This document shows positions 17,692 through 27,042 of a DNA stretch of 32,282 bases, piece after piece (position 1 is the first letter of the stretch; each line of letters starts with the position of its first letter). The position numbers and the translations under genes were made by a program. The notes beneath the pieces are model-generated. The model did no database searches. It had not been told where the DNA came from and saw nothing but the letters and a program-made list of their open reading frames with translations. Source of the stretch: Candidatus Muproteobacteria bacterium RBG_16_65_34 (GTDB taxonomy: Bacteria; Pseudomonadota; Gammaproteobacteria; Acidiferrobacterales; Sulfurifustaceae); assembly GCA_001785115.1 (NCBI GenBank), contig MFSU01000028.1, positions 1 to 32,282 on the forward strand, read 5' to 3'.

Positions 17692-19824
17692 CTAGACCTC
17701 GCCGTAGCTTTCCTTCGTCCCGAGCCAGCGGCGGACAATCGGCGCGACGTGCCGGGGGTATCGCTCGAGCAGCACGGCGGCGGCGCGCTCGATGTGCGGC
17801 AGCAGCGCCTGATCGCGCAGGAGATCGGCGATGTGAAACTGCCGCTCGCCGGTCTGGCGCGTGCCGAGCACCTCGCCCGGGCCCCGCATCTCGAGATCGC
17901 GGCGCGCGATCTCGAAGCCATCGTTCGTCGTGCGCATGGCCGTGAGCCGCGCGCGCGCCGCCTCCGAGAGCGGCGCGGCGTACATGAGCACGCAGGCGCT
18001 TTGCTGTGCGCCGCGCCCGACCCGCCCACGCAACTGGTGCAACTGCGACAACCCCAGGCGCTCGGCATTCTCGACGATCATGAGAGTGGCGTTCGGCACG
18101 TCGACGCCGACCTCGATCACCGTGGTGGCGACCAGCAGGTGCACGCCGCCCTCCTTGAACGCCGCCATGATTTGCGCTTTCTGCTGCGGTTTCAGGCGCC
18201 CGTGCACGAGCGCCACCTTGAGCTCCGGCAGCGCCTGGGAAAGCGCGGCGGCGGTATCGGTGGCGGTCTGCAATTCGAGCGCCTCCGACTCCTCGATGAG
18301 CGGGCAGACCCAGTAGGCCTGACGGCCGGCGAGACAGGCCGCGCGCACGCGCGCCACGACTTCGGCGCGGCGCGCCTCCGGCAGCACGACGGTGTCCACC
18401 GGCTTTCGGCCCGGCGGCAGCTCGTCGATCACCGAGACATCGAGATCGGCGTAGACCGACTGCGCCAGCGTGCGCGGGATCGGTGTCGCGGTCATGATGA
18501 GCTGATGCGGGAGCATCCCGTCGCGGCCGCCCTTCTCGCGCAGCAGCAGCCGCTGATGCACGCCGAAACGGTGCTGCTCGTCCACGACGATCAGGCCGAG
18601 CTTCTCGAATTCGACCTCGTCCTGAAACAGCGCGTGCGTGCCGACCGCGAGCCGCGCCCGACCCTCACGCACGCCCGCGAGCGCGGCGCGGCGCGAGCGC
18701 GCGTTGAGCTTGCCGGAGAGCAGCGCCGCCTCGATCCCGAGCGGCGCAAGCCATCGGGTGAAGTTGTGCCGGTGCTGCTCGGCCAGCAGCTCGGTGGGCG
18801 CCATCACCGCCGCCTGGAAGCCCGACTCGATCGCCGTGAGACAGGCCGCGGCCGCCACCAGCGTCTTGCCCGAGCCCACGTCGCCCTGCACCAGGCGCTG
18901 CATCGGATACGGCTGCCCGAGATCGCGCGCGATCTCGCCGATCACGCGCCGCTGCGCGCCCGTGGGCGCGAACGGCAGACTGTGCAACAGCGCCTGCGTG
19001 AGTTTGCCCGCGCCGTCGAGTTTCGGGGCGGCGTGGCGCTGCATGCGCGCGCGCAGGCGCTTCAGGCTCAGGTGAAACGCCAGCATCTCCTCGAAGGCGA
19101 GCCGCTGTTGCGCGGGATGCGTTCCCGCTTCGAGCGTCTGAACCGGCGCGCCCGGCGGCGGGCGGTGCACGTAGGCGAGCGCCTCCTGAAGCGTCGGGAG
19201 CTTAAGCGGCGCGAGTATTTCCTGCGGCAGCCATTCCGGGATGTGCTCGAGGTAGCCGTCGAGCGCCTTTTGCGTGAGCTTGCGCAGGCTCAGCTGATGC
19301 AACCCCGTGGTCGCGGGATAGACCGGCGTCAGATGCTCGTCGGCTTTGGGCGACGCGCCTTCCCCGATGAGCTCGTACTCGGGATGCACGATCTCAAGCC
19401 CCATCGGGCCTTCGCGCGCCTCGCCGAAGAGCTTGAGCGTCCGGCCGCGCGTGAGATTCTCTTTCTGCGCGGCGCTGAAATGAAAGAACCGCAGGATCAG
19501 ATGGCCGGTGCCGTCGGCCACGCGCACGACGAGGCTGCGCCGGCCGCGGTAGACGATATCGGCGAGCTCCACCTGCGCGACGACGACGGCTTCCTGACCC
19601 GGCACGAGACCGCCGATGGGCCTCAGGCGCGTGCGATCCTGGTAGCGGAACGGCAGGTGGAACAGCACGTCCTGGACGGTGTCGAGCCCGAGACGCGCGA
19701 GCTTGTCCTTGAGCTTGGGACCTACTCCTTTAAGCGCGGTGATCGAGAGCGCGGCGATGTCCGTCTCAAATGCGGAGTGCGGAATTCGGAATGCGGAATC
19801 AAGTCCGCGGATTCTCTTTTCCAT
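17692..19824 (-). CDS. recG: ATP-dependent DNA helicase RecG
   Basis: LPFRYQDRTRLRPIG...LVQGDVGSGKTLVAAAA...MAPTELLAEQH...VVDEQHRFGVHQR...MTATPIPRTLA...LRGRVGRG. Confidence 0.96.
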   Translation of the reverse strand: MEKRIRGLDSAFRIPHSAFETDIAALSITALKGVGPKLKDKLARLGLDTVQDVLFHLPFRYQDRTRLRPIGGLVPGQEAVVVAQVELADIVYRGRRSLVVRVADGTGHLILRFFHFSAAQKENLTRGRTLKLFGEAREGPMGLEIVHPEYELIGEGASPKADEHLTPVYPATTGLHQLSLRKLTQKALDGYLEHIPEWLPQEILAPLKLPTLQEALAYVHRPPPGAPVQTLEAGTHPAQQRLAFEEMLAFHLSLKRLRARMQRHAAPKLDGAGKLTQALLHSLPFAPTGAQRRVIGEIARDLGQPYPMQRLVQGDVGSGKTLVAAAACLTAIESGFQAAVMAPTELLAEQHRHNFTRWLAPLGIEAALLSGKLNARSRRAALAGVREGRARLAVGTHALFQDEVEFEKLGLIVVDEQHRFGVHQRLLLREKGGRDGMLPHQLIMTATPIPRTLAQSVYADLDVSVIDELPPGRKPVDTVVLPEARRAEVVARVRAACLAGRQAYWVCPLIEESEALELQTATDTAAALSQALPELKVALVHGRLKPQQKAQIMAAFKEGGVHLLVATTVIEVGVDVPNATLMIVENAERLGLSQLHQLRGRVGRGAQQSACVLMYAAPLSEAARARLTAMRTTNDGFEIARRDLEMRGPGEVLGTRQTGERQFHIADLLRDQALLPHIERAAAVLLERYPRHVAPIVRRWLGTKESYGEV

Positions 19825-19864
19825 CTTTCATTCCGCATTCCGCACTCGCCATTCCGCATTAGCG
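19769..19864. repeat. Heptamer inverted arrays (ATTCCGC/GCGGAAT) around the recG start codon
   Basis: AATGCGG AGTGCGG AATTCGG AATGCGG (19769-19796) and ATTCCGC ATTCCGC ACTCGCC ATTCCGC ATTAGCG (19830-19864); recG ATG at 19822-19824 between the arms. Confidence 0.95.
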
Positions 19865-20302
19865 ACGGCGCCTCGAAGCCTTCTTCTTTCCCCTCTTGGC
19901 GACCTTGACGGAGCCCTTCTTGCCGAGTACCAGAATGGCGTCCATCTCGACCCGCGCCCCCTTGGGCAGGGCGGCGACGCCCACCGCGGCGCGCGCCGGG
20001 TACGGCTCCTTGAAGTACCGGGCCATCGCCTCGTTCACGAACTGAAAGTCGGCGAGGTCGGTGAGGTAAACATTGAGCTTCACCGTATCCGCGAGCGAGC
20101 CGCCGGCGGCGGCGGCGACGGCCTTCAGGTTCTCGAACACGCGCGCGATCTGCGCGCGCGGGCCGCCGGCGGCGGGCCGCATGGACACCGGGTCGAGCGG
20201 GATCTGGCCGGAGAGATAAACGGTGTCGCCGACCTTCACGGCCTGCGAATAGGTTCCGATCGCCTCGGGGGCGCTGTTTGTGCTGATTATCTGGCGTTTC
20301 AT
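19859..20302 (-). CDS. ridA: RidA family protein (reactive intermediate deaminase)
   Basis: [38 protein letters not shown]...[15 protein letters not shown]...[24 protein letters not shown], with a basic [12 protein letters not shown] tail. Confidence 0.94.
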   Translation of the reverse strand: MKRQIISTNSAPEAIGTYSQAVKVGDTVYLSGQIPLDPVSMRPAAGGPRAQIARVFENLKAVAAAAGGSLADTVKLNVYLTDLADFQFVNEAMARYFKEPYPARAAVGVAALPKGARVEMDAILVLGKKGSVKVAKRGKKKASRRRR

Positions 20303-20316
20303 TGCTTCCTCGATCG

Positions 20317-20415
20317 GGTAATGGGTGATGGGTAATGGGTGATGGGTAATGGGTAATGGGTGATGGGTGATGGGTCAGCGTCGTTGCCCATCACCCATTA
20401 CACATCGCTCATCAC
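20317..20415. repeat. Heptamer array (GGTAATG/GGTGATG) with inverted partner in spoT-ridA spacer
   Basis: Eight consecutive 7-mers at 20317-20372, then CCATCAC CCATTAC ACATCGC TCATCAC at 20388-20415, abutting the spoT stop. Confidence 0.96.
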
Positions 20416-22685
20416 TATCCCTTTTTTCGATTGATCCGCACCACCGATTCGAGCGCCCGCAGGCGGCGCAGGATACGCGCCAGGTGCACGCGGTCGCGCA
20501 CCTCGACGGTGAAATCCATGGCGGTGTACTGGCCGTCGCGGTCGTCGAAGTTCACGGTGTCGATATTGGCCTCCTGCTCCGCGATGATGGCGGCCACGGA
20601 GGCGAGCACGCCCCGCTGGTTCTTGACCTCCACGCGGATATTCACCGGGAAGACGCCCGCGATCTCCGATTCCCACTGCACGTCGATCCACTGCTGCGGA
20701 TGCTTGCGGTACTTCGCGAGGTTGGGGCAGTCCTCGGTGTGCACCACGATCCCGCGGCCGGAGGAGAGCACGCCGAGGATCGGATCGCCCGGGATCGGGC
20801 GACAGCAGCGCGCATAGGTCACCACCACCCCTTCGGTGCCGCGAATCGCGAGGCTCGGCGTCTTGGTTTTCTCCTTCGTCCCCTCCGCGGGCGCGCCCGG
20901 CGCTGCGGGCGCGAGTTGGCGCGTCACGACCGCCGCCAGGCGGTTGCCCAGGCCGATCTCGGCGAGCAGCGCATTCCAGCTCCCAAGCTTCAGGTTGGCG
21001 GCGAGCGCCTCGCCCATCGCGTCGGTAATCTGTCCCGGCTCCACGCCCAGGTCCTTGAACGCGCGCTCGAGCAGCCTGCGCCCGAGCTTCGCCGCCTCGC
21101 CGAATTTCTGGTTTTTGAGAAAACCGCGGATGTGGGCGCGCGCCTTGCCGGTCACGACGTAATCGAGCCAGCCCGGGTTGGGCCGGGCCCACTCGGCGGT
21201 GATGACCTCGACGTGGTCGCCGTTGCGCAGCACGGTGCGCAGCGGCGCCAGCTCGTGGTTCACCTTGGCGCCGACGCAGCGGTTGCCGAGATCGGTGTGC
21301 ACGTCGTAGGCGAAGTCGATCACGGTCGCCCCGCGCGGCAGCTTCTTGATCTCGCCGTTGGGGGTGAACACGTAGACCTCGTCCGGGAAGAGATCGACCT
21401 TCAGGTGCTCCAGGAACTCGCGCGGGTTGCCCGCCTGCTGCTGGGTTTCGAGCAGGTCCTTGAGCCACTGGAGCGCGCGCTGCTGCATGTGGTTGGGGCT
21501 CGCGTCGCCGCTCTTGTAGAGCCAGTGGGAGGCGACCCCGGCCTCGGCCACGCGGTGCATCTCGCGCGTGCGGATCTGCACCTCGATCGAGACGCCGAAC
21601 GGCCCGAACACCACCGTGTGCAGCGACTGGTAGCCGTTGGCCTTGGGGATGGCGATGTAGTCCTTGAAGCGCCCGGGGATCGGTTTGTAGAGGTTGTGGA
21701 TCACGCCGAGCGCGCGGTAGCAGGTGTCCACCTTGTCCACGATGACGCGGAAGCCGTAGACGTCGTACACCTGCTCGAACGTGAGGCGTTTGGCGTGCAT
21801 CTTCCTGTAGATGCTGTAGAGGTTCTTCTCGCGCCCCTGCACCTCGGCCTCGAGGCCTTCCTGCCCGATCTGACCCACGACGGCGTTGCGGATTTTTTCC
21901 AGGATCGCCTTGCGGTTGCCGTGGCGCTTGCGCACGGCCTCCGCGACGATGCGGTAGCGCATCGGATAAAGCGCCTGGAACGCCAGGTCCTCGAGGTCGA
22001 GCGCCCACTGGCGCACGCCGAGGCGGTTGGCGATCGGGGCGTAGATGTCGATCGTCTCGCGGGCGATGGCACGGCGGCGCGCGAGCGGCAGCGCCTCGAG
22101 GGTGCGCATGTTGTGGAGCCGATCGGCAAGCTTGATGAGAATCACACGGATGTCGCTCGCCATCGCGAGCAACATCTTGCGGAAGTTCTCCGCCTGCGCC
22201 TCCTCCTGGGACTGGAACTCGATGCGCGTGATCTTGGAGACGCCGTCCACGAGCTCGGCGACGTCACGCCCGAACTCGTGCGCGAGTTTTTCCTTGGCGG
22301 TCGCCGTGTCCTCGATTACATCGTGCAGGATGGCGGCCGCGATGCTCTTGGCGTCGAGGCGCATCCCGGCCAGGATGCGCGCCACCTCGAGCGGATGGAA
22401 GATGTAGGGCTCGCCGCTGATGCGGCGCTGGCCCTCGTGGGCCGCGGCGCTGAACAGGTAGGCGCGATAGACGTCGGCGACGTCCTGGGGCTCGAGATAG
22501 GCCTCAAGAACGGCGCAGAGATCCGCGATCTGAAACCGCTGCGCGCCGACAGGGGAATCGGCGGCAGATTTCGGCTGCGGGCCCTGCGCCGCGTGCGCCG
22601 TCGGGTCAGACCCCGAGTCCGCTCCCCGCGTCTTCGACTGCGGGACCGGGTCCGGCCAGCGTGGTTTGGTTGGCTGCGTCTTCAT
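20415..22685 (-). CDS. spoT: Bifunctional (p)ppGpp synthetase/hydrolase (alternative start at 22718)
   Basis: [23 protein letters not shown]...ILHDVIEDT...[18 protein letters not shown]...TGS domain, C-terminal ACT domain. Confidence 0.95.
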   Translation of the reverse strand: MKTQPTKPRWPDPVPQSKTRGADSGSDPTAHAAQGPQPKSAADSPVGAQRFQIADLCAVLEAYLEPQDVADVYRAYLFSAAAHEGQRRISGEPYIFHPLEVARILAGMRLDAKSIAAAILHDVIEDTATAKEKLAHEFGRDVAELVDGVSKITRIEFQSQEEAQAENFRKMLLAMASDIRVILIKLADRLHNMRTLEALPLARRRAIARETIDIYAPIANRLGVRQWALDLEDLAFQALYPMRYRIVAEAVRKRHGNRKAILEKIRNAVVGQIGQEGLEAEVQGREKNLYSIYRKMHAKRLTFEQVYDVYGFRVIVDKVDTCYRALGVIHNLYKPIPGRFKDYIAIPKANGYQSLHTVVFGPFGVSIEVQIRTREMHRVAEAGVASHWLYKSGDASPNHMQQRALQWLKDLLETQQQAGNPREFLEHLKVDLFPDEVYVFTPNGEIKKLPRGATVIDFAYDVHTDLGNRCVGAKVNHELAPLRTVLRNGDHVEVITAEWARPNPGWLDYVVTGKARAHIRGFLKNQKFGEAAKLGRRLLERAFKDLGVEPGQITDAMGEALAANLKLGSWNALLAEIGLGNRLAAVVTRQLAPAAPGAPAEGTKEKTKTPSLAIRGTEGVVVTYARCCRPIPGDPILGVLSSGRGIVVHTEDCPNLAKYRKHPQQWIDVQWESEIAGVFPVNIRVEVKNQRGVLASVAAIIAEQEANIDTVNFDDRDGQYTAMDFTVEVRDRVHLARILRRLRALESVVRINRKKG

Positions 22686-22908
22686 CTGCCTCGGTTCCGG
22701 CCGGCGGCGCCTCTTCATCCAGGATCGCGTTGGTGACGAATCCGCCGGCGATCTCGCGTAGCGAGATCACCGTGGGCTTGTCGTTTTCCCGCGCCACGCA
22801 GGGCTCCGCGCCCAGCATCAGCTGCCGCGCGCGCCGGCTTGCCACCAGCACGAGCTGGAAGCGGTTTTCCACATTTGCAAGACAATCCTCTACCGTGATG
22901 CGGGCCAT
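22606..22908 (-). CDS. rpoZ: RNA polymerase omega subunit
   Basis: [58 protein letters not shown]. Confidence 0.96.
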   Translation of the reverse strand: MARITVEDCLANVENRFQLVLVASRRARQLMLGAEPCVARENDKPTVISLREIAGGFVTNAILDEEAPPAGTEADEDAANQTTLAGPGPAVEDAGSGLGV

Positions 22909-23055
22909 GCCAGTACCTCTAATGATCGTTTGAATGGGACAGAAACAGCGCGCCAGCCGTGGCCGGGTGCGTCGCCCGTGGGGCACCCTCTGGGGGAGTG
23001 GATGTGCGCCGGTTTTCATCTTAGCCGATAACCGCCGCCCGTTTCCAGCATCCTG

Positions 23056-23661
23056 TCAGTCGCGCAGCAGCTCGGCGGGGTCCAGGGTCGGGGGTCGGGG
23101 CGCGCCCCGCCCGAGGATAATGGCCCGGAGATCGCTTAAAGCGGCGTCGAAGTCGTCGTTCACCACGACGTAGTCGAACTCGGGGTAGTGACGCATCTCG
23201 GACACCGCCTCGGCCATGCGCCGGGCGATCGTCGCCGGGCTGTCCTGGCCGCGCTTGATGAGCCGCTCCTCGAGCGCGGCGCGCGAGGGCGGCAAGATGA
23301 AGATACTCACCGCCTCGGGCAGCAGGCGCTTGACCGTGCGCGCGCCCTGCCAGTCGATGTCGAGAACCACGCTCTCGCCCCGCCCGAGCCTCTGCTCGAC
23401 CTCGGCGCGCGCGGTGCCGTAGGAGTTGCCGAAGACGGTGGCGTGCTCGAGGAACTCGCCGCGCGCGACCATGGCGTCGAACTCCGCGCGGCGGACGAAG
23501 TAGTAATGCGCACCGTGGCGCTCGCCCGGGCGCGGGGCGCGCGTGGTGTGCGACACGGAAAACTCCAGATCCGGCAGGCCCTCGACGAGCGCATTCGCCA
23601 GGCTCGTCTTGCCGGTGCCGGAGGCGGCGGAAAGAATGAAAAGCTTCCCTTTACTATTCAT
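23056..23661 (-). CDS. gmk: Guanylate kinase
   Basis: GKLFILSAASGTGKTSLANALVEGLPDLEFSVSHTTRAPRPGERHGAHYYFV...VVLDIDWQGARTVK. Confidence 0.97.
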   Translation of the reverse strand: MNSKGKLFILSAASGTGKTSLANALVEGLPDLEFSVSHTTRAPRPGERHGAHYYFVRRAEFDAMVARGEFLEHATVFGNSYGTARAEVEQRLGRGESVVLDIDWQGARTVKRLLPEAVSIFILPPSRAALEERLIKRGQDSPATIARRMAEAVSEMRHYPEFDYVVVNDDFDAALSDLRAIILGRGAPRPPTLDPAELLRD

Positions 23662-23670
23662 AAAATCGGA

Positions 23671-23961
23671 ACCGCAGATGAACGCGGATTATTGCGGCGG
23701 CACGAATCTATTTAAACATTTCCGGCCGACTGTTGTTTCCCCGGCCCGGGATCGAAGCCCTCGCGCCGCCGCAATAATCGAAAATTCTTAAGGACTTTCG
23801 TCATTGACCCGGCATGTCCGTGCCATTAGGAATGCCCGGAGATGCCCATCGCGGCCTGTCTTCGTTCAAGTGCAATCGTGCCGGGTCAATGACGCAGATA
23901 GAAAATCCAAAATGGGTTTTTGTTTCCAAAATCCGCGTTCATCTGCGTTTATCTGCGGTTA
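23671..23961. repeat. Nested inverted-repeat block between yicC and gmk
   Basis: Outer CGCAGAT-type arms (23671-23688 / 23935-23961) enclose two perfect inverted repeats: 15 bp (23687-23701 / 23765-23779) and 16 bp (23799-23814 / 23879-23894). Confidence 0.92.
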
Positions 23962-23968
23962 CAAGATC

Positions 23969-24835
23969 TTATTCGATGTTTTGGACCTGCTCGCGCATCT
24001 GCTCGATCAGCACCTTCAATTCCACCGCGGCGTTGGTCATGCGGATGTCCACGGACTTCGACCCGAGCGTGTTGGCCTCGCGATTGAACTCCTGCATCAG
24101 GAAATCCAGCCGCCGGCCGATCTGGCCGCCGGCCGCGAGGCTGCGCCGGGTCTCGGCGAGGTGCGCGGTGAGTCGATCGAGCTCTTCGGCCACGTCGCTT
24201 TTCTGGACGAAGAGCACGATCTCCTGCTCGAGGCGGTTCGGATCGAGGCTTTGTTTCACCTCGCTCAAGCGCGCGCGCAAGCGCTCGCGGAAGGCGGCGA
24301 CGGTCTCGGGCATCAGCCGGCGCACCTCGGCGACGATTTTCTCCATGGCGTCGAGGCGCTGGGCGAGAACCTCCGCGAGCCGCCCGCCTTCGCGCGCGCG
24401 GCCCGCCACCAGCTCATCGAGCGTCTGGGCGAGCAACTCCAGGGCGCGGGCGTTCAGGTCATCGACGTTCAGAGCCGCGACCTGGAGCACCCCGGGCCAG
24501 CGCAGCAGTTCGAGGGCCGAGGGCGCGAGGGCCTCGCCCGCGCGCCCGCGGATCGCCTGAAGTGTATCGAGCAGGCGCGCGAGCTGCGGCTCGTCCACCT
24601 CGAACGCCTGGGCCGAGGCCTCCCTGGGCTGGAAGCGCAGCGTGCCGTCCACTTTGCCGCGCGTGAGGCGCCGGCCGATCTCCTCGCGCACGCGCGGCTC
24701 GAGCCCGCGCAGCTCCTCCGGCAGCCGCAGCGCGGTCTCGAGGTAGCGGTGATTGACGGAGCGCAGCTCCCAGGTGAGGCTGCCCGCGGCGGTGCCGGCC
24801 TCGCGCCGGGCGAAGGCGGTCATGCTGAGTATCAT
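23969..24835 (-). CDS. yicC: YicC family protein (endoribonuclease family)
   Basis: MILSMTAFARREAGTAAGSLTWELRSVNHRYLETALRLPEELRGLEPRVREEI...QIGRRLDFLMQEFNREANTLGSKS. Confidence 0.95.
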   Translation of the reverse strand: MILSMTAFARREAGTAAGSLTWELRSVNHRYLETALRLPEELRGLEPRVREEIGRRLTRGKVDGTLRFQPREASAQAFEVDEPQLARLLDTLQAIRGRAGEALAPSALELLRWPGVLQVAALNVDDLNARALELLAQTLDELVAGRAREGGRLAEVLAQRLDAMEKIVAEVRRLMPETVAAFRERLRARLSEVKQSLDPNRLEQEIVLFVQKSDVAEELDRLTAHLAETRRSLAAGGQIGRRLDFLMQEFNREANTLGSKSVDIRMTNAAVELKVLIEQMREQVQNIE

Positions 24836-24990
24836 GCGCGGGGATTGCCGGATTGCATGGCTGCGGATGGTAAACTGAAAGCCCCGTGGGCGAAACCCGC
24901 TTCGGGCCGCCGTCCCGCCGGTGGTGCGCTATGGTATATATAAGTGGAGGCCGGCGCTCCCGCGCCCCGCCGCATCGTCGAAGGTATCGC

Positions 24991-25947
24991 GTGGCCGTAA
25001 CGATTAAAAACGCCCTCCCTCCGGGCTACCTGCTGCACCATTACCGCATCGCCAAGACCCTGGGCGGCGGCGGCTTCAGCATTGTCTACCTCGCCTACGA
25101 TATCGAAGCCCGCAAACCGGTGGTGATCAAGGAGTACTTGCCGAGCGAGAAGGCGACGCGCCGCGAGAACGAGTCCGTCGAGAGCCTCTCGGCCGGCAGC
25201 TCGCCGAGCTTCCGCCAGGGGATGAAGCGCTTCTTCGACGAGGCCGCGGTGCTCGCCAAAATCAACCACCCCAACATCGTGCGCGTGACCGACTTCTTCC
25301 GCGAAAACAACACCGTGTACATGGTCATGGAGCACGAGCGGGGCAAGGACCTGCGCTGGTACGTCAAGCGCCGCGCGCCCGAGGTGAGCGAGAAATTCAT
25401 GCGCACCGTGTTCCCGCAACTGCTCGATGGCCTGCGCGAGCTGCACCGCAACAACCTGCTGCACCTCGACATCAAGCCCGCGAACATCTTCCTGCGTCCC
25501 GGGGGCCGGCCGCTGCTGCTCGATTTCGGCGCGGCCGCCGCGGCGTTCGTCGACAACCGGCGCGCCGGGCCGCACACCCTCACCCCGGGCTTCGCCCCCC
25601 TCGAGCAACACCTGCGCGGCCACATCGGCCCGTGGACCGACCTCTACGCCATCGGCGCCACGATGTGGGCCTGCCTGAGCGGCAAAGCGCCGCCGCCCGC
25701 CACCGAGCGCGCGGAGCACGACGCCTACAAACCCGCGGTGCGCGAGTTCGCGCGGCGCTACTCGCGCGAGCTGCTGGAGGCCGTGGACTGGTGTCTGCAG
25801 ATGAATCAGGTCGAGCGGCCGCAAAGCGTGGACGAGCTGCTCGCGGCGTTCGATCGGCCCCACACGCCGCCGGGGGAGGCCGGGTCCGAGTCGCTGCTCG
25901 GACGGCTGGGTCTCAGGCTGCCGTGGCGCAAGGACGAGTCCACGTGA
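24991..25947 (+). CDS. Serine/threonine protein kinase (GTG start inferred)
   Basis: YRIAKTLGGGGFSIVYLAYD, VVIKEYLP, HLDIKPANIFLRPGGRPLLLDFGAA; followed by PP2C gene. Confidence 0.92.
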   Translation: MAVTIKNALPPGYLLHHYRIAKTLGGGGFSIVYLAYDIEARKPVVIKEYLPSEKATRRENESVESLSAGSSPSFRQGMKRFFDEAAVLAKINHPNIVRVTDFFRENNTVYMVMEHERGKDLRWYVKRRAPEVSEKFMRTVFPQLLDGLRELHRNNLLHLDIKPANIFLRPGGRPLLLDFGAAAAAFVDNRRAGPHTLTPGFAPLEQHLRGHIGPWTDLYAIGATMWACLSGKAPPPATERAEHDAYKPAVREFARRYSRELLEAVDWCLQMNQVERPQSVDELLAAFDRPHTPPGEAGSESLLGRLGLRLPWRKDEST

Positions 25948-26807
25948 ACTATCAGCTCGCGCACTACAGCCTGCGCGGCTCGCGGCCCACGAACGAGGAC
26001 CGCGCGGCGGTGGCCGAGCGCGACAACGCCGTGCTCATGGTGCTCGCCGACGGCCTGGGGGGCCACCGCGGCGGCGAGATCGCGGCCGAGATCCTCACGC
26101 AGGCGCTCGTGCGCGCCTTCCGCAGCGTGCGCGCGGCCGTTATCACCCGGCCCTCGGCGTTCTTGGCGCTGGCGATCCTGCAGGCGCACACCGCCATCGG
26201 CCGGCACGCCGCCGCGAGCCGCCCGCGGCTCGAGCCGCGCACGACCTGCGTCGCCTGCCTGGTGCAGGACGGCTACGCCTACTGGGCGCACGTGGGCGAC
26301 TCGCGCCTGTATCACTTCCGGGGCAAGCGCCTGATGCGGCGCACCCAGGACCACTCCACCATCGAGCAGATGCGCCAGGACGGACTGCTCACCGAGGAGG
26401 AGATGCAGAGCCATCCCCAGAAGGGGCGGCTCACGAAATGCGTCGGGGGGCCGAACAAGCCCACCATCAGCCTCGGGGAGGAGACCGCGCTCCAGCGCGA
26501 CGATGTGCTGCTGCTGTGTACCGACGGGGTGTGGGAGGCGCACGCGCCGGAGGCGCTGCGCCACTACCTCGAGCAGCCGTCGATCGAGGAGGCGGTGGAG
26601 GACATGCTGCACGGTGCGGAGCGGAAAATGAAGGGCTCCAGCGACAATCTGAGCGCCGTCTGCCTGCGCTGGCAGGAGGACAAACCCGCCGGAGTGCCGC
26701 TTCAGGGCAACGCCGAGACGGTCGTGGACGAGAAGACCCTGTGGGACACCGCCGCGCACGTCAGCGCCACGCTGAAGCACGGAAACAGAAAAAACCGTGA
26801 CTCGTGA
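25944..26807 (+). CDS. PP2C-family protein phosphatase (GTG start overlapping kinase stop)
   Basis: SRPTNEDRAAVAERDNAVLMVLADGLGGHRGGEIAAE...WAHVGDSRLYHFRGKRLMRRTQDHS...LLCTDGVWEA...SSDNLSAVCLRW. Confidence 0.93.
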   Translation: MNYQLAHYSLRGSRPTNEDRAAVAERDNAVLMVLADGLGGHRGGEIAAEILTQALVRAFRSVRAAVITRPSAFLALAILQAHTAIGRHAAASRPRLEPRTTCVACLVQDGYAYWAHVGDSRLYHFRGKRLMRRTQDHSTIEQMRQDGLLTEEEMQSHPQKGRLTKCVGGPNKPTISLGEETALQRDDVLLLCTDGVWEAHAPEALRHYLEQPSIEEAVEDMLHGAERKMKGSSDNLSAVCLRWQEDKPAGVPLQGNAETVVDEKTLWDTAAHVSATLKHGNRKNRDS

Positions 26808-27034
26808 TTCGTGACCGTGATCGGTGAACGGTGATCCGTGAGCCGTGATGGGTGATGGGTGAACTGAGGTCGTGGCATTTGATGTTCCATTCCGCATTCC
26901 CCATTCCGCATTCCGCACTTTCAATGACCCCTGATCCCAGATTGGAGGTACGAGGGGGCGCCGGCAGTCCGGCTTTCCTTCTGATCCTCTATCTTGTATC
27001 TTGCCGCTCGTACCTTTTCCCTCGCACCTCGTAC
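26797..27034. repeat. Mosaic of four heptamer arrays in the PP2C-rph spacer
   Basis: GTGATCC-type units (26797-26865, includes PP2C stop), ATTCCGC x4 (26889-26916), TATCTTG x2 (26990-27003), CTCGTAC-type x4 (27007-27034). Confidence 0.93.
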
Positions 27035-27042
27035 CTGATGCT

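Noticed and set aside
17680-19908. Long plus-strand ORF of 742 aa opposite recG
   Set aside because: Shadow ORF in GC-rich DNA; the antisense frame encodes clear RecG motifs, and the plus product is Arg/Leu/Glu-rich with no recognisable domain.
20317-20415. Possible CRISPR array
   Set aside because: Period is 7 nt with no unique spacers and no cas genes in the window; it is a short tandem repeat.
20367-22736. Long plus-strand ORF of 789 aa opposite spoT
   Set aside because: Shadow ORF; the minus strand encodes full SpoT. Composition is typical of antisense GC-rich frames.
23799-23894. Complete insertion sequence
   Set aside because: Only 96 bp with perfect 16-bp inverted ends and no transposase ORF; at most a MITE-like element, and no clear target-site duplication was seen.
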